Shown: one piece after another, positions 5,989-13,577 of the stretch
How positions within the stretch are numbered: the first letter of the stretch is position 1
Layout: each line of letters begins with the position of its first letter
DNA from: Spirochaetaceae bacterium
Lineage (GTDB): Bacteria; Spirochaetota; Spirochaetia; Treponematales; Breznakiellaceae
Length of the DNA stretch: 13,601 bases
Direction: 5' to 3'
Assembly (NCBI GenBank): GCA_031267955.1
Contig: JAIRYB010000196.1
Coordinates: 1-13,601, forward strand
The notes under the pieces: model-generated
The model's input: only the letters and a program-made list of their open reading frames with translations
What the model was told of the DNA's origin: nothing
The model's database searches: none
Position numbers and translations under genes: made by a program

Positions 5989-7380
5989 CTAGCTTGTTAT
6001 TCCCAGTTTTTTAAATTGCTCTTCTTCTTCTTTCTGGGCGCTGTATTCGTAACGTTTCTGGTTCGCCTTGATCAGGGCGTTTTTCATTGTTGACAATTCC
6101 GGCTTGATCCCCCTGATCTTGCCGCGGTCTTCCTGGTCCGCGGCCGCCTTGAAATATTCGTCAAGCGAGTTCAGGAGTTTGTGTATGGTCTGTATATCCC
6201 GGATGTTTTTTTCCAGAAGCCCCAGAAGCTGGGTCTCCTCCATGCCTTCGAGCTTTGAAACCGCCATGCCTCTGGTACTCACGTTGAAAAGCACCTTGGC
6301 CTTTCGTTCCAGTTCCGCGTGAAAGGCGGTAAAGTTAAGTTTTTCCTTAATCTGGACCTGCCGGGCCGGGTCCACATACTCGATGTTGTAAATTGTCGCT
6401 TCGGGGTCCTTGTTCATCATCTGGTGCAGGAGTTTTCTTATTTTCTGGAAAAGGCTTTTATGTTTGTTTTCCAGGACCTCGGCGTTCTCGTCCAGTTTGG
6501 GGATTATGTCGGAAAGCATCGCGGAAATGGAGCCTATGGCGAAAAGCCCCTCGATCAGGAACGATTTATACGAAATTTCCGGCTTGCTCTCCTTGGGTTT
6601 CTCGGCAGACGCGGAGAAGTTTTTCAGTATCCTCTCCCGGACGGCCCCGCCTTCCTTGGTATAGTCTTCCCGGATCAGTTCTTCGGCCAGCTCGATGTAA
6701 AAAGGCTTGCCCGGCGCGGCGGCGGCGTATTTTTTCTTGATAGCCTGGGCCTGGGGCGGCGTTTCCGCAGGCATGGAGGAAGTTACCTTTTCCCGGATTT
6801 CCGCCTTGAACGCCTCGCGATCGTAATCGCTTATATCCTTCAGGAAGGCCATGATTGTTCCGGTGGATCTGCCTAAATTGGTAAGGGAATCCCCCAGGAT
6901 AGTTATGGAAAGCGGGTCTTTCTGGGCTTTGGCCTGGTTTACCAGCTCTACCATGTTGTTCGTGTTTGTGTTGGCCGCCGCGTCGGTTACGAAACGGGCC
7001 CAGTCGATGTATTTAATAAGGCCGAGGATACGTTTTATCTTGTCAAGGCTGAAATTATCCAGGGTAAACTGGTAAAAGTTGACAATAAAATCGAGTTGGT
7101 TGTCAAAAGCGGCAAGCCTTAGCCCCATCTGATCGGCCCGTTCGTTTTCCGGGAAAACCCTGGTTTCGGGGACTTCGATCTCCGCGATCTTCGCCTCGTC
7201 CTTGTAAGGGTCTTCCCGGATAAGTTTCCGTTTTAGAAGCAGGGAATAAATCGAGTAAAACGCGGTGTGGAAAGTTCTGAACCCTTCTTTCAGCTTGGGC
7301 ATTTCTTCCCTTTCGAGTTTCTCCGCCCGGATGCCGAGAGCTTCCGTCATTTTTGTCCGATATTCCGCTAAATCTGCCAT
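5989..7380 (-). CDS. Predicted cytoplasmic alpha-helical protein of unknown function
   Basis: I do not recognise a named family for this 463-residue protein. It has no signal peptide and no clear membrane helix, and it is rich in charged residues with heptad-like leucine spacing over most of its length, so it is probably a largely helical cytoplasmic protein. Notable stretches are an N-terminal charged helix (EKLEREEMPKLKEGF), a central linker rich in Ala and Pro (about residues 205-225), a more hydrophobic segment (FLIEGLFAIGSISAML) and a Lys/Glu-rich C-terminal tail (QKEEEEQFKKLG). The hydrophobic segment is too polar at its edges for a confident membrane call. It starts at the ATG at 7380 with only a weak GGA five bases upstream and ends before a terminator. 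It is probably lineage-specific and possibly structural or scaffolding; this last point is only inference. Confidence 0.8.
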   Translation of the reverse strand: MADLAEYRTKMTEALGIRAEKLEREEMPKLKEGFRTFHTAFYSIYSLLLKRKLIREDPYKDEAKIAEIEVPETRVFPENERADQMGLRLAAFDNQLDFIVNFYQFTLDNFSLDKIKRILGLIKYIDWARFVTDAAANTNTNNMVELVNQAKAQKDPLSITILGDSLTNLGRSTGTIMAFLKDISDYDREAFKAEIREKVTSSMPAETPPQAQAIKKKYAAAAPGKPFYIELAEELIREDYTKEGGAVRERILKNFSASAEKPKESKPEISYKSFLIEGLFAIGSISAMLSDIIPKLDENAEVLENKHKSLFQKIRKLLHQMMNKDPEATIYNIEYVDPARQVQIKEKLNFTAFHAELERKAKVLFNVSTRGMAVSKLEGMEETQLLGLLEKNIRDIQTIHKLLNSLDEYFKAAADQEDRGKIRGIKPELSTMKNALIKANQKRYEYSAQKEEEEQFKKLGITS

Positions 7381-7387
7381 TATTTCC

Positions 7388-7416
7388 AGTATGAATTATT
7401 ATTCAAATTAAAGCAA
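7388..7416 (-). promoter_or_regulatory. Possible promoter of the 463-residue helical protein gene
   Basis: On the minus strand TTGCTT (7416-7411) and CATACT (7393-7388) are spaced by 17 bases in an AT-rich intergenic region. The -10 ends seven bases before the ATG at 7380, the same geometry as at carD, so transcription would start at about the first codon. Other AT-rich hexamers in this region could serve instead. Confidence 0.35.
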
Positions 7417-7419
7417 TCC

Positions 7420-7441
7420 GGTATGTAATACCCATAGTATT
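7420..7441. repeat. Two overlapping inverted repeats in the divergent promoter region
   Basis: GGTAT-GTA-ATACC (7420-7432) overlaps AATAC-CCATA-GTATT (7427-7441). Both are perfect over 5-base arms and share the central ATAC. They lie just upstream of the first lipoprotein gene and beside the -35 of the divergent gene, where an operator would be expected. No known binding-site consensus is recognised. Confidence 0.4.
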
Positions 7442-7444
7442 CAT

Positions 7445-8326
7445 ATGAAGCAATTGTCTTATTTTAAAACCGCCCGCGCCGCCGCCCGGAAAATCCGTAT
7501 ATCCGCGCGGGTGTGCGCGTTCCTTGCCGGGGCCTTTTTCGCGTCGTGCGCGGAGCCGGTCATCGCCCCATCTTACCGGGTGAATTTTCCCGAACCCCCC
7601 GCCGTCTGGACGGAAACGCTTGGGCCGCCCTCCTGGGAGCTTTTCTGGGCGGACGGCCGCGGGATCCTCCGGAGCGCGCGCTATCCGGAAGGCGCGGAGC
7701 CGAGGATCGGGCTTGCGCAGGAACTGGCCGTCCCGATCCTGGCCCGGCCTTTCTGGCCCTCCGTTGTATCCGGGGGCGGGCGGGCAGGCGGGCGGCTGCA
7801 AAGCGGCCTGATGAAAAGCGCCGGCGCAATCTTCCCCTTTGACGCGGACGGCGATTCTGTCCGCCTGAGCTGGGAAGGGGGGGTATCCGCCGAATTCTAC
7901 CTTGCCCTGGCAAAGGCCCGGCTTGCCCGGCAGGCCGGCGCGGCGGGCGGCGCTTCGTCCGCGGCAAAACGGCGGCCCGAACGGTTCAACTGGCCCGGAT
8001 TCCGCGCGCTGCTTGGGAGCGGGGCCGTTCCCGAAGATCTGCGGGAAGATCCCTGGCTTGCCGACTGGGAGGCGCTGGCGGCCAAAACCGTTGAATCGGG
8101 CTGGAACAGCAGCCGGGTTAAGCCGGCGGAACGCGCGCTGTTCGCGGTGACCATTCCCGCAGACGGCCCCTGGTTCGGGGCTTCCCCGTTCGCGCCCGCC
8201 CGTTCCTGGAAAGCCGGTGAGCGGGCGGAGCTTCCCGCCCGGGAAATTCCGGAGCTTCTCCTTTCGCCTTCCGGCTATCTGAAGTATACTAAAAGTGATT
8301 ATGTATGGCATGAATGGGGGGAGTAG
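7445..8326 (+). CDS. Predicted lipoprotein of unknown function (first of a pair)
   Basis: This 293-residue protein begins with a long basic N-terminal region (residues 1-22) and a hydrophobic stretch VCAFLAGAFFASC. The lipobox F-A-S-C has Cys35 as the likely lipidated residue, followed by a Pro-rich segment. The protein should be exported and anchored in a membrane by signal peptidase II processing. I find no known domain; the mature part is rich in Trp, Pro, Ala and Gly (for example PPSWELFWADGRG and PFWPSVV). There is no Shine-Dalgarno sequence before the ATG at 7445, and an in-frame GTG at Val23 would give too short a signal peptide. It overlaps the next lipoprotein gene, so the two are probably translationally coupled. 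The opposite strand also has a long open frame, but it lacks any export signal or start context. Confidence 0.72.
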   Translation: MKQLSYFKTARAAARKIRISARVCAFLAGAFFASCAEPVIAPSYRVNFPEPPAVWTETLGPPSWELFWADGRGILRSARYPEGAEPRIGLAQELAVPILARPFWPSVVSGGGRAGGRLQSGLMKSAGAIFPFDADGDSVRLSWEGGVSAEFYLALAKARLARQAGAAGGASSAAKRRPERFNWPGFRALLGSGAVPEDLREDPWLADWEALAAKTVESGWNSSRVKPAERALFAVTIPADGPWFGASPFAPARSWKAGERAELPAREIPELLLSPSGYLKYTKSDYVWHEWGE

Positions 8327-9539
8327 AGGGGATTCGCAATCCGGCTTCCGTGCGCTTCTTTTTGCGGTCTTCTGCCTTTGTTCCGCCTGTTCCCGCCGGG
8401 AAGCCGTCCCGGAGGCCGCGCGGCAAACAGCCCCGGAGGAGGAAGCGCCCGGGCCGGTATATCCGGCTGCGGACAAACTTTTCGCCGTGGTAAAACCCGG
8501 GGACAGCCCTATCTGGTTTGAGTTCGGCCCGGAAGGCCCGGTCCACATCGCCTCGCCGGAAGAAGCCGCGCCCGGCCTTTTCCGGCCCTGGCCGGAGGCC
8601 CGTTTTGCCGCCGGCATGAGCCTGGGGCCGGGCCGCCTGGCGGTAGCGATTAACCGCTACGGTTTTCTGGTGTGGGCGTTCCAAAACAACGAGGCCGCCC
8701 TGTACCAACTGCCCGATCCCGCCTGGGACGGCCTGACCGTGGCGGCCCTGTTCCGCTATTCGCCTGCCGGGAACAGCGGCGAAATTTGGGACGCGGCCCT
8801 GCTCTGCCGGGACGATGTATTTTCCGCCGCTACAGGCGGGCCGCCCGAGGAACGGGTCCGCGCGCTTCCTTCCGACGGCTTTGAAGCGGAAGCCCTGGAT
8901 ATTCCCGCCTTTGCCCCGCTCCCCGGTCATGAAGGCTGGGACCTTAAATCCCTGCGCCAGGGCAGGGACGGGGCCTGGTATTTCCGGGGCGCGCGGGGCG
9001 GCGGGAATCCCGCATCGGTCTATTACCGGGCGGCGGGATTAGGTTCAGCGGGGGATTCTGTAGGGCCTGGGGTTTTCAGAAACGCCGTGTCGCCATATAA
9101 TTATAAAGAGGCGCCTTCAGTTTTACGCGCGGTACTGGAAGAGGCGGCCGCCATGGAAAGCGGCAAGGCGCTGGTTGCGGCGGTTATTTCGCCGGATTAC
9201 GACGCGCCCCGTTATTTTGCCGCCAGCAAAGACAGCGGCGGCGGGGCGGTTTCCCTTATGGAACTTTCCGGCTTTTATTTGCCGCCGGAATCTCCCGGCA
9301 TGGGGCCGGGGCCTTCCGCGGCGGCGCTCTTTCCGGACGGGAGGCTGGTATACGCGGCGACGGGAGGAAGCGCGGTTCAGGCGGCGCTGCCCGCCCTGCC
9401 GGAAGGGTTTGTATACACCCGGCTCGGTATTGCGGGTACGGCCCTTCTTGCCGCGTGGGAAGAACAGCTTGAGTGGAACATCGGCGCTGCGGGGTTTATG
9501 GTGATCAGAAGCGGATGGGAACATCTCGACTTGGAATAA
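8301..9539 (+). CDS. Predicted lipoprotein of unknown function (second of a pair)
   Basis: The 412-residue reading has a signal peptide with Arg17, a hydrophobic core ALLFAVFCL and a lipobox ending C-S-A-C (Cys30), followed by an Ala/Pro/Glu-rich linker (about 35-52), as expected of a surface or periplasmic lipoprotein. The mature part shows recurring short strands ending in Asp-Gly or Gly turns (GRLAVAINRYGFLVW, GRDGAWYFRG, FPDGRLVYAATG), which could indicate a beta-propeller-like fold, but no domain is certain. Possible starts are GTG 8295, ATG 8301 and ATG 8310; none has a good ribosome binding site, which fits coupling to the overlapping upstream gene. The end is 16 bases before the GTG start of the DHH phosphoesterase gene, so the three genes likely form one operon. 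Confidence 0.75.
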   Translation: MYGMNGGSRGDSQSGFRALLFAVFCLCSACSRREAVPEAARQTAPEEEAPGPVYPAADKLFAVVKPGDSPIWFEFGPEGPVHIASPEEAAPGLFRPWPEARFAAGMSLGPGRLAVAINRYGFLVWAFQNNEAALYQLPDPAWDGLTVAALFRYSPAGNSGEIWDAALLCRDDVFSAATGGPPEERVRALPSDGFEAEALDIPAFAPLPGHEGWDLKSLRQGRDGAWYFRGARGGGNPASVYYRAAGLGSAGDSVGPGVFRNAVSPYNYKEAPSVLRAVLEEAAAMESGKALVAAVISPDYDAPRYFAASKDSGGGAVSLMELSGFYLPPESPGMGPGPSAAALFPDGRLVYAATGGSAVQAALPALPEGFVYTRLGIAGTALLAAWEEQLEWNIGAAGFMVIRSGWEHLDLE

Positions 9540-9543
9540 GTCC

Positions 9544-9549
9544 AGGAGG
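9544..9549 (+). promoter_or_regulatory. Ribosome binding site fixing the GTG start of the first DHH gene
   Basis: AGGAGG is a consensus Shine-Dalgarno sequence six bases before the GTG at 9556. It establishes that GTG, rather than the in-frame ATG at 9604, is the start. It is the strongest ribosome binding site in the lipoprotein-DHH cluster. Confidence 0.8.
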
Positions 9550-9555
9550 CAAAAG

Positions 9556-10734
9556 GTGAAAAAAAAGGAATTTTCTACCATCGCGGAAAAGAACCGCACC
9601 GCCATGAGTATTATCGGGGAAATTGAACGGCTGGACACCTTTATCCTGGTAGGGCACCAGGACCCCGACATAGACTGCATCGCCTCTCTCGCGGCGATAG
9701 GATTGCTGCTGCGCAGGGCGGACAGGGACGCGGTTATTTATCTGCCCGGCCCGGTGAACGAACACTTTAACTACCTTCTGGCTATCTGCAAGTACAACGG
9801 CGTCATCCTGCTCTACGGAGGGGACGGGATTCCCACCTATCTGGACCGGGCGGATCCCGGCACCAAGGGGCTTTTTATCCTGGATACCCCCAAACCCGAA
9901 ATGCTCTCGTGGAATAAGCCGATAGAGGAAATGTTCAAGAATCCGGCTGTCCGTAAAATCGAAATCGACCACCACGTTCAGACCGACGCCGTGTACGCCG
10001 GGGACCGGGGCTTTTGCCTTGTAACCGAGGCTTCCAGCACCTGCGAGCTTATCGGCTACCTCTCTATTAAAATGACGAAAAAAAACAATTGGGGCAGAAA
10101 AAAAGACGCCTTTATCCAGAATATTTCGCTGGCGATTCTCACCGGGATAGTGGGGGAATCCAACATGGGCAAGTACCTTAAAAACAGGAAGGAAAAGAGG
10201 TACTACGATCTTTTCAACAACGGCTTCGAGCGTTTCCTGGAAGAGCGGACCCAGCGGCCGGTAAAAAAAATAGCGGACGGGGCCGGATACGACGTTGTTC
10301 AGTCTTTTTCGGTGCAGGATAAAAAATGTTTTGACCGGATCATGGGCGCGAAGATCGAAGCGGGGCCCTTGTTTTACGTTGGAGTGGGCGAGGCCGAAGC
10401 GAAGGAGCTTTTCGGCCTTTACGGGAACGACAGGATAGTAATGGTTACCAAGATCGCGGCGGATACGCTGGCGGAAAATTCGGGGAAGCTCGGCCTTGTA
10501 GCCTATTACGACGCATCTAAACCTGGCGGGCTTATCCAGTTCCGCCTCAGGCGCGGATCGAAGTACAGTGCCCTGGATCTCCGCACAGTGCTTAAAAAAC
10601 TCAACTTTAGCAGCGGCGGCGGGCATCCCGGCGCAATCGGTTTCCGCGTCTCCTCCGAAAAAGTCGATGATTTCGGCCAATTCCTTGCCAAACTTGCGGA
10701 AGACCTTGACGCCCTGGTACAGGCGGCGCACTAG
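9556..10734 (+). CDS. DHH/DHHA1 family phosphoesterase (NrnA-like or related)
   Basis: This 392-residue cytoplasmic protein belongs to the DHH phosphoesterase superfamily, whose members use two metal ions to cleave phosphodiesters in oligonucleotides, cyclic-dinucleotide products, pAp or polyphosphate. Visible motifs are I, GHQDPDID (33-40, with His34, Asp38 and Asp40); II, FILDTP (Asp110); III, EIDHH (138-140); and the substrate-binding DHHA1 loop GGGHPGA (354-360). Motif IV reads TGIVGESN, with Glu201 where Asp is usual (GIxxDT). The region between the domains (about 172-260) is longer and more basic than in compact NrnA proteins. The GTG start is set by AGGAGG six bases upstream. It is the last gene of a likely operon with two lipoprotein genes and is followed by a terminator. 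Substrate cannot be assigned from sequence. Confidence 0.9.
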   Translation: MKKKEFSTIAEKNRTAMSIIGEIERLDTFILVGHQDPDIDCIASLAAIGLLLRRADRDAVIYLPGPVNEHFNYLLAICKYNGVILLYGGDGIPTYLDRADPGTKGLFILDTPKPEMLSWNKPIEEMFKNPAVRKIEIDHHVQTDAVYAGDRGFCLVTEASSTCELIGYLSIKMTKKNNWGRKKDAFIQNISLAILTGIVGESNMGKYLKNRKEKRYYDLFNNGFERFLEERTQRPVKKIADGAGYDVVQSFSVQDKKCFDRIMGAKIEAGPLFYVGVGEAEAKELFGLYGNDRIVMVTKIAADTLAENSGKLGLVAYYDASKPGGLIQFRLRRGSKYSALDLRTVLKKLNFSSGGGHPGAIGFRVSSEKVDDFGQFLAKLAEDLDALVQAAH

Positions 10735-10750
10735 CGGGCGCAAAAGCGGC

Positions 10751-10774
10751 GCAAAAAAGCGGGCGCTTTTTTGC
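10751..10774 (+). terminator. Rho-independent terminator after the first DHH gene
   Basis: GCAAAAAAGC (10751-10760) pairs perfectly with GCTTTTTTGC (10765-10774) around GGGC. The A-tract and T-tract flank a G:C-rich core at the loop, giving a symmetric structure with a six-T run that could act in both directions. It lies 16 bases after the stop at 10734 and separates the two DHH genes into different transcripts. Confidence 0.7.
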
Positions 10775-10802
10775 TTGGCCGGGGGCGGCGGCCCGGGATT
10801 CC

Positions 10803-10831
10803 TTGTCACGCGCTGCCCGGTGTGATATACT
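10803..10831 (+). promoter_or_regulatory. Strong extended -10 promoter of the second DHH gene
   Basis: TTGTCA (10803-10808) and TATACT (10826-10831) are spaced by exactly 17 bases, and TG at 10823-10824 makes an extended -10. Transcription would start near 10838. A ribosome binding site AGGGAG (10841-10846) follows, 11 bases before the ATG. This is the best promoter match in the window. Confidence 0.75.
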
Positions 10832-10857
10832 TTTAAAGAGAGGGAGTTAAAATAGTT

Positions 10858-11760
10858 ATGCGTTTATTAACACGTTCCGATTTTGACGGATTGGCATGCG
10901 GTTCCATGCTGATATATTTGGGACTGGTAGACGAGTGGAAATTCGTCCATCCCAAAGACGTGCAGGACGGCCTCGTCAAGGCAACGGAAAATGATATTCT
11001 CGCCAATATCCCCTATATTCCGGGGTGCAAGATATGGTTCGATCACCACAGCAGCGAAATGGAGAGGCTCAAGGACCGCAAAGCCGAAGGGATCTCCAAA
11101 AGCGCCCCAAGCTGCGCCCGCCTGGTTTACGATTACTACGGCGGCGACGCGAAATTGGGGAAATTCAAGGAGATGATCGAACAGGTGGACCGGGTGGATT
11201 CGGCGGATCTCAGCGTCGGGGAAATACAGAACCCCGCGGGCTGGGTACTCCTGGGCTTTATCATGGACCCCCGTACCGGCCTCGGCAGGTTCCGGGATTT
11301 TACCATCAGTAACCTTGAGCTGATGCAGGTGCTGGCCAAGGCCTGTATTGATAAGCCGATAGACGAAATTCTGGCCATGCGGGATGTCAGGGAACGGATC
11401 GATGTCTACAACGAGCAGGGCAAGCTCTTTGCCGAAATGATCAAAACCCGCAGCAGGACGGACGGCCCGGTGATCGTCACCGACCTTCGCGGGGTAGAAA
11501 CCATTTATACCGGCAACCGTTTTTTGATCTATACTATTTTTCCCCAGCAGAATATTTCAGTCTGGATAGTGGACGGCCGGGGCAAGGAAAACTGCGTCAT
11601 CACCGTGGGCTACAGCATCATCAACAAGACGGCCGCTGTCGATGTGGGGAAACTACTCCTGGGTTACGGCGGCGGCGGCCACCGGCAGGTGGGTACCTGC
11701 CAGGTCCCCTACGGCGACGCGGACCGGTGCATTGCGGAAATTATTTCAAAGCTGAAATAA
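10858..11760 (+). CDS. DHH family phosphoesterase (exopolyphosphatase-related)
   Basis: This 300-residue cytoplasmic protein is a second, shorter DHH-superfamily phosphoesterase. Motif I reads TRSDFDG (residues 5-11), with Arg6 at the place where His is usual (THxDxDG). Motif III is FDHHSSE (61-67), an acidic motif VDRVDSAD follows (110-117), and the C-terminal substrate loop is GYGGGGHRQVGTCQV (269-283). The spacing between motifs I and III is about 50 residues, so it is not a duplicate of the neighbouring DHH gene, which has a different architecture. Such proteins are often annotated as exopolyphosphatase-related, but the real substrate is unknown. It has its own promoter and is separated from the upstream gene by a terminator. 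It converges with the gene for the Cache-like membrane protein. Confidence 0.9.
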   Translation: MRLLTRSDFDGLACGSMLIYLGLVDEWKFVHPKDVQDGLVKATENDILANIPYIPGCKIWFDHHSSEMERLKDRKAEGISKSAPSCARLVYDYYGGDAKLGKFKEMIEQVDRVDSADLSVGEIQNPAGWVLLGFIMDPRTGLGRFRDFTISNLELMQVLAKACIDKPIDEILAMRDVRERIDVYNEQGKLFAEMIKTRSRTDGPVIVTDLRGVETIYTGNRFLIYTIFPQQNISVWIVDGRGKENCVITVGYSIINKTAAVDVGKLLLGYGGGGHRQVGTCQVPYGDADRCIAEIISKLK

Positions 11761-11856
11761 CCGCTCCGCCCTGAAGCTCCCCGCGAACAGGCGATCGGGT
11801 CCGAAGCAGGCTTGCTCGCCGGTATTACACACTACGCGCCCGCGCTTTCCGGTAAA

Positions 11857-11878
11857 GGCCCGTAACGGGTTCTGTTTT
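11857..11878 (+). terminator. Weak terminator after the second DHH gene
   Basis: CCCG (11859-11862) pairs with CGGG (11866-11869) around TAA, extendable by two G:T pairs, and is followed by a T-rich stretch (TTCTGTTTT, 11870-11878). It overlaps the last codon of the convergent gene. The stem is short, so the call is uncertain. Confidence 0.35.
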
Positions 11879-13577
11879 AGCGTTTGGCGTCGTTGATGAC
11901 CGAATCAACCAGATCCTTAAAATCCTCGTCAAGCCCCAGGTTCTTCGCCGCTTCCCCGTCGGGCGCGGTATACGGCCTGTTGATGTAGGTAATGCCGTTC
12001 CTGGTCTTGAACACGGGCTCCCCGTCCGCGGGGCCGGCTGTTTCCGCGCGTTCCGGAGCGGCGTTTTTTCCGGCGGGGCTGGGGAAAGCGGCAAGCGGCT
12101 CAGGCCTGTTGTACAGCTCCGGGGTAAAGGCGAAGGGCCGCGACAGCAACGCCGTCCGGACTTCGACAGGTTCCAGTTTTGCCGCCTGGTCCTTCCCCGC
12201 CTGAACCGGCTGGGGCGTTTCACGGTCGGCGGGCTTTTCCGCATACCGCCCGCCCGGCGCGCGTTTCGCGCCTTCCGCCCGCCCCCCGGCAGGCCCGCCG
12301 CCGCGGGATATCGCCAGCCGCCCGACAACCGCCGCAAGCTCGTTCCACGCAAAATCGAAATAAGAATCAATTTCCTTTTCAAGAAGCTCCTGCCGCGCGG
12401 CGCGCCGGGAAGCCCTGCCCTGATCCTGTCCGGCGGCATTCCCGCGCCCCTTTCCCGGCTTGATTTTCGCGATCCTTTTGATTTCCTGCCGCATTTCTTC
12501 GCGGCGCTGTTCCATTTCCCAGCTTCGCAGGGGCAGCGCGGTGTTTTTCCGGTTCCGGCATTCTTCCAGAACAGCGGTGCGGATGCCGCGAAGCCGGTTC
12601 CGGACAACAGCCATGGGATCCGCCCGCAGGTTAAAGAGCAGAAATATCGTCAGAAAGGATGTCAGGAAGAATGACAGGAGCAGGAGGCCCCTCATCCCGG
12701 CGGAAAAGACAAACAGGTTTTCGTTTATAATCCTGCCGGTAAATACGCCGCCGCTGGTTTGCGACCACGCCAGAACTGCCGGCGCGTTTCCGTCTCCGGC
12801 AGCGATGCGGCTTAACCTGCCCTCCCCCCGGCGATTCCCGGCTTTTTCCAAAATTCCCGCCGCTAGGCCGATAACGGCGTCTTCCCCGTTCCGGGGTATT
12901 CCCAGGATGACGCCCGGGGGTTCCCCAAGGAGAACGGCGTCTCCCCTGATGCCCATACGCCCGAACTCCTCCAGGACTCCGGCAAGCGAGTCCGCCGCCA
13001 GGGTAAAAACCGCGATTCCCCGGTATATATCAAGGGCGTCGTAAAAAGGATAGAAAAAAATAATACGGCCCATACGCCCGTCCAGGATGAGCCGGGATGC
13101 CCCCCTTGCCGAAGCCTCCAGGGATTCGTACCTTGGATTCCCCGGGCCGGTTTCGTAGTTCCTGTACAGCGGCTGGGGGCCTTCCACAAGTACGTCATCT
13201 TCCAGGGTTGAATAGTGTATGCGGGATCCGTCGGCGTCTATAAACCTGACGGACAGCAGGCCGGGCTGCTTTTCCAGGAGCAGGGCGGAAAGGCGCTCCC
13301 GTTCCAAAACGTCCTCCTCGTTCCGGACCGGCAGAAAACTGCGCCGCAGGGCCTGTTCCCCGGTAAAGGCGGAAAAGATCGCGTCAAGCCCGGCAAAATA
13401 AGCCTGGATAACATCCCTGTCCTGTTCCGCCTCTTTAAGCGCCGCCCTGCTTACCGAAGGATTGTAGAAACGGGTCTCGATCAGGCCGAAAAGCCCTGTA
13501 TACGCCGCAAGCGCGAAACCGGCAAAGAGAAGGAGCGCCAAAACAAGGCTAAAGGCGGCTTTTTTCAAGAGGGTCAT
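11877..13577 (-). CDS. Membrane protein with extracytoplasmic Cache-like sensor region and no recognised output domain
   Basis: This 566-residue protein has two membrane helices (about residues 8-29 and 297-317) enclosing an extracytoplasmic region of about 267 residues. Within it, LLSVRFIDADGSRIHYST (107-124) and IIFFYPFYDALDIYRG (172-187) have the pattern of Cache-type ligand-binding domains found in chemoreceptors and sensor kinases. The cytoplasmic part starts with a basic helix (RNRLRGIRTAVLEECRNRK), continues with a charged helix (WEMEQRREEMRQEIKR) and then a long Ala/Pro/Gly-rich, probably disordered section (about 425-520). It ends with a more ordered acidic tail (FKTRNGITYINRPYT, then EDFKDLVDSVIND). 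No kinase, methyl-accepting, GGDEF or phosphatase domain is visible. No clear ribosome binding site precedes the ATG at 13577, and the window ends 24 bases upstream of it. The function is unknown. Confidence 0.8.
   Translation of the reverse strand: MTLLKKAAFSLVLALLLFAGFALAAYTGLFGLIETRFYNPSVSRAALKEAEQDRDVIQAYFAGLDAIFSAFTGEQALRRSFLPVRNEEDVLERERLSALLLEKQPGLLSVRFIDADGSRIHYSTLEDDVLVEGPQPLYRNYETGPGNPRYESLEASARGASRLILDGRMGRIIFFYPFYDALDIYRGIAVFTLAADSLAGVLEEFGRMGIRGDAVLLGEPPGVILGIPRNGEDAVIGLAAGILEKAGNRRGEGRLSRIAAGDGNAPAVLAWSQTSGGVFTGRIINENLFVFSAGMRGLLLLSFFLTSFLTIFLLFNLRADPMAVVRNRLRGIRTAVLEECRNRKNTALPLRSWEMEQRREEMRQEIKRIAKIKPGKGRGNAAGQDQGRASRRAARQELLEKEIDSYFDFAWNELAAVVGRLAISRGGGPAGGRAEGAKRAPGGRYAEKPADRETPQPVQAGKDQAAKLEPVEVRTALLSRPFAFTPELYNRPEPLAAFPSPAGKNAAPERAETAGPADGEPVFKTRNGITYINRPYTAPDGEAAKNLGLDEDFKDLVDSVINDAKR

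Noticed and set aside
7403..8617. 404-codon open frame on the minus strand opposite the lipoprotein genes
   Set aside because: It is Arg/Gly/Pro-rich, has no ribosome binding site or recognisable domain, and is the expected shadow of GC-rich coding on the other strand. The plus-strand frames carry lipoboxes and fit the operon.
11825..12607. 260-codon minus-strand open frame overlapping the end of the Cache-like gene
   Set aside because: It is an Arg/Pro/Ser-rich shadow in another frame of the same strand, with no start signal; the 566-residue frame has coherent membrane helices and domains.
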